64,000 bases of DNA from Chloroflexaceae bacterium (GTDB taxonomy: Bacteria; Chloroflexota; Chloroflexia; Chloroflexales; Chloroflexaceae), in contig JANWYD010000014.1 in NCBI GenBank assembly GCA_025057155.1, forward strand, positions 1 to 64,000, written 5' to 3'. Position 1 is the first letter of the stretch; the number at the start of each line of letters is the position of its first letter. Under the pieces are notes generated by a model. It searched no databases. It was not told the origin of the DNA and saw only the letters and a list, made by a program, of their open reading frames with translations. Positions 62,082-64,000 of this stretch are shown one piece after another. The translations under genes and the position numbers were made by a program.

Positions 62082-63445
62082 CCTTCCTCCAACCGGCCGC
62101 GGGCCAGACGCACCCCCACGCCCCGGTGCGTGATCAGGTGGCGCGGGTTGCGCCCGTCATCGCCAATCGAGTCGCGCAGGCGCTTGAGCAGGGTGTCAAT
62201 CCGTTCGTCGTTCGCTTCCAGCCGTTCCTCTGGATAGAGCGCGCTCAGGATCTCCTCCCGCGGGCACACGGTTCCTGCCCGCTCCGCCAGGTAGGTAAGC
62301 AGGCTGAACTCCAGCGGCGGCAACGGGCCAGGCAACAGGCGCCCGTCAACCCAGACCCGCCGCTGGCGTCGGTCAACGACGATCCCCTCGCTGCTCGCGC
62401 CGCCCTGGTTGCGCACATAGGCGGCAAACACCGGCGCGAAGAGCTGCGGCGGCTCGCTGCGCACCAGTTCGATCAGACGCAGATCCGCCAGGACCTCTTG
62501 ATCGGCGTCGCTCATATCCAGCCCGGCGGCCAGATGCCTGACGACGCGCTGCTCATCGGGCAGCAGGTCGTTCCAGAGTTTGGCGCATTCCTGGGCCACT
62601 TCGGGTAGAGCGGCAATGCGCTCGGGCGCTTCGCCGGGCCACTGTTCGTCCAGGGTCCACGCGAGCGCCCGAATGAGGGCCGGGTAGCCGCCACTGGCAT
62701 CAAGCACCGCCCGCGCCATCTCCGCCGTAGGCGCGACCCCGCGGCGCCGGGCGATGCGTTCGAGGATCTCACGGGCCTCGCTCTCAGTATGCATGCCCAG
62801 GCCGAAGGTGTGCGGCTCGAAGAGCTCCCAGAACGCCTCGACGTCGTCGGCGTCGCCTCTGGCCCGCTGGCGCGCGCGAGACAGGCGCTCGCGAGTGATG
62901 GTCAGGTAGATCAGGCGGTACTTGAACTCATCGCGCAGGTAGCGCAGGTTGCGAAAGAGACCGGCGTCGAGCGCGCGCCAGATGTCCTCGAACTGATCGA
63001 AGAGGAGAATGAGCCGCAGCCCCTGGTCCTCAATCAGGCGCCCGCAGATGCGCTCGAGGTAGCGCAGGGCCAGCAGGAGGTTGCCCTCGTTGAGCAGGGT
63101 GATGTGAAGCCGGTCGAGGGGCGCGATCACGCTTTCGGGGAGGTTGCGGCGCTCGGCCTCGCGGATCAGCCGGTGAGCGATCAGTTCGAAGACGGCGAAC
63201 TCGCGCGAGGCGTCTGCGGCTGCCAGAGCGTTGCAATCAATCAGCACGATCCACGTCGGCGCGTCAGGGAAGTACAGCGCCTGCACATCCTGGCGTTGCA
63301 GAAAACGGCCAAGATTGGTCTTGCCGACGCCACTGGGGCCGATGATTGAACAGCATTCTCCCGCGCGCAGGCGCGCGGCTACCCGCTGAAGCAACCCGGC
63401 GCGGAAGGTGAGCGGCTGCGGGGATGTAGCATGGTCGGGGAGCAT
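62078..63445 (-). CDS. STAND/AAA-type ATPase with C-terminal winged helix
   Basis: A 455-residue NTPase. Walker A GPSGVGKT (36-43), Walker B LRLILLFDQFED (143-154; LLFDQFED is the STAND form), an Arg-rich sensor (LTITRERLSRAR), and the helical-domain motif GGYPALIRALAW. From about residue 360 comes a PhoB/OmpR-type winged helix (LPPLEFSLLTYLAERAGTVCPREEILSALYP...NDERIDTLLKRLRDSIGDD...LITHRGVGVRL), so it is likely a signal-gated DNA-binding regulator. No TPR or WD repeats for ligand sensing are present, so a partner may supply the input. Start follows GAGGTGA. It converges on the receiver-APH gene. Confidence 0.85.
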   Translation of the reverse strand: MLPDHATSPQPLTFRAGLLQRVAARLRAGECCSIIGPSGVGKTNLGRFLQRQDVQALYFPDAPTWIVLIDCNALAAADASREFAVFELIAHRLIREAERRNLPESVIAPLDRLHITLLNEGNLLLALRYLERICGRLIEDQGLRLILLFDQFEDIWRALDAGLFRNLRYLRDEFKYRLIYLTITRERLSRARQRARGDADDVEAFWELFEPHTFGLGMHTESEAREILERIARRRGVAPTAEMARAVLDASGGYPALIRALAWTLDEQWPGEAPERIAALPEVAQECAKLWNDLLPDEQRVVRHLAAGLDMSDADQEVLADLRLIELVRSEPPQLFAPVFAAYVRNQGGASSEGIVVDRRQRRVWVDGRLLPGPLPPLEFSLLTYLAERAGTVCPREEILSALYPEERLEANDERIDTLLKRLRDSIGDDGRNPRHLITHRGVGVRLARGRLEEG

Positions 63446-63462
63446 TATTTCACCTCAAGGAG

Positions 63463-63495
63463 GGCCGAAGCATTGGCTGCGCCAATGCTTTGGCC
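63463..63495. terminator. Hairpin between the Nudix and STAND genes
   Basis: A 15-bp stem (GGCCGAAGCATTGGC and GCCAATGCTTTGGCC, one G-T wobble) with loop TGC directly abuts the Nudix stop. It lies within the 50-bp gap before the STAND gene start on the same strand, so it could act as a terminator or attenuator. Confidence 0.6.
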
Positions 63496-63996
63496 TTACG
63501 GGGCGGGGGCGGAGCGATCATAGCCCCGTAAGGCCGGTTCAAGATCGGTGCGATCCAACAGGTAGAGCAGCAGGCCGGCATCAATCCGCTGGCCATCCGA
63601 ACTGCGCCCGGCGCGCAGTTCCGGTTCGCCGAACCAGCGCACGCCTTCACCCGCGGGCGCGTCGCGATGGAGCGTTACGATGAAGGGATAGAAGCGGGTG
63701 CGGGTACGCACGCCGTAGGTCGGCGAGTCGCGCACGGCGATCAGCGGTGGCAGGGGATGCAGGGAGAGATCATCGGGAACGCGGGTTCGCGGCAGGCCCA
63801 GTTCTTCGTGCAACTCGCGCAGCAGCGTGGCCTCAAGGCTGTGGTCATTGAGGGCGCGCCGTCCGCCGGGCAGTTGCCAGGCCCCCGCGTCGGCGTCGAA
63901 GGCCAGCAAGAAGCGCCGCTCGTCATAGCCCTCCGCGCGGGAAATCACCCCCACGGCTGCCTCAACCTCGCGCACGGGCGCGGCGTGCGGCAGCAC
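63496..63996 (-). CDS. Nudix hydrolase (5' end near or beyond the window)
   Basis: At least 166 residues of a Nudix-fold protein that would cleave a nucleoside diphosphate linked to another moiety. The Nudix box is present as GGRRALNDHSLEATLLRELHEELGLP: the REL-HEELG half is intact, but the first conserved Glu position is His (NDHSLEA), which could weaken metal binding. The frame starts at GTG 63996 and stays open to the window end, so the true start may lie outside. It lies 50 bp upstream of the STAND ATPase on the same strand; an operon relation is possible. Confidence 0.75.
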   Translation of the reverse strand: MLPHAAPVREVEAAVGVISRAEGYDERRFLLAFDADAGAWQLPGGRRALNDHSLEATLLRELHEELGLPRTRVPDDLSLHPLPPLIAVRDSPTYGVRTRTRFYPFIVTLHRDAPAGEGVRWFGEPELRAGRSSDGQRIDAGLLLYLLDRTDLEPALRGYDRSAPAP

Positions 63997-64000
63997 CTCG

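Overview
The window is GC-rich bacterial chromosomal DNA that most likely comes from a Chloroflexota genome (class Chloroflexia, Roseiflexus/Chloroflexus-type). The grounds are the gene content (LCP protein, short BirA, LacD-type aldolase next to two PfkA-family kinases, giant soluble multi-GAF kinases, DUF4397 and WxxxGG-repeat secreted proteins), a secreted protein ending in YLPLVLK, many proline/threonine-rich lipoproteins, and intergenic gaps packed with GC-rich palindromic repeats. The genus is inference; there are no rRNA or tRNA genes and no CRISPR array in the window to anchor it.

Layout. 0.1-6.2 kb: LCP cell-wall ligase, biotin ligase, thiolase, a CBS-CBS-ACT sensor and a nucleotide-sugar dehydrogenase. 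6.4-15.9 kb: a binding-protein/VWA lipoprotein, an M14 carboxypeptidase, a TerB protein, an acyl-CoA synthetase, an aldehyde dehydrogenase and a GH99-like lipoprotein. 16.1-19.4 kb: a tightly overlapping three-dehydrogenase operon that includes homoserine dehydrogenase. 19.5-27.9 kb: two unusual proteases, tatA and obg, a HerA-like ATPase behind a near-perfect sigma-70 promoter, and a hydrolase. 28.0-29.3 kb: a tyrosine recombinase. 29.9-35.2 kb: ferredoxin, a DsbA-like lipoprotein, a DUF4397 protein with a decayed copy beside it, and PhoX with a Tat signal.

35.5-43.7 kb is a sugar-phosphate block: a PfkB kinase, an ATP-type PfkA, GAPDH, a class I aldolase and a second PfkA carrying the PPi-type signature. 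44.1-47.1 kb is a four-gene photolyase operon: an FeS cryptochrome/photolyase, a 55-residue DUF2256 zinc-finger gene, and what looks like a photolyase split into separate FAD-binding and Rossmann genes. 47.2-55 kb holds a metallo-hydrolase, a secreted repeat protein, MsrB, a membrane pair, an M3 peptidase and a zinc-type CDF exporter.

55.2-64 kb is the most striking locus: a 1655-residue soluble kinase with a receiver and about seven GAF modules, a receiver fused to an APH-like (TCAD9-like) kinase, a convergent STAND ATPase with a C-terminal winged helix, and a Nudix hydrolase at the window edge. It looks like a phospho-signalled, NTP-dependent regulatory or conflict system.

The intergenic DNA carries at least five dispersed repeat families: a ~170-bp element with 19-bp terminal inverted repeats (4 copies), a ~135-bp element with 20-bp ends that always lies 3' of a gene (5 copies plus a fragment), a 106-bp repeat (2 copies), a ~100-bp inverted-repeat element (2 copies) and GATTTTG heptamer tracts (5 sites). 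No transposase is present.
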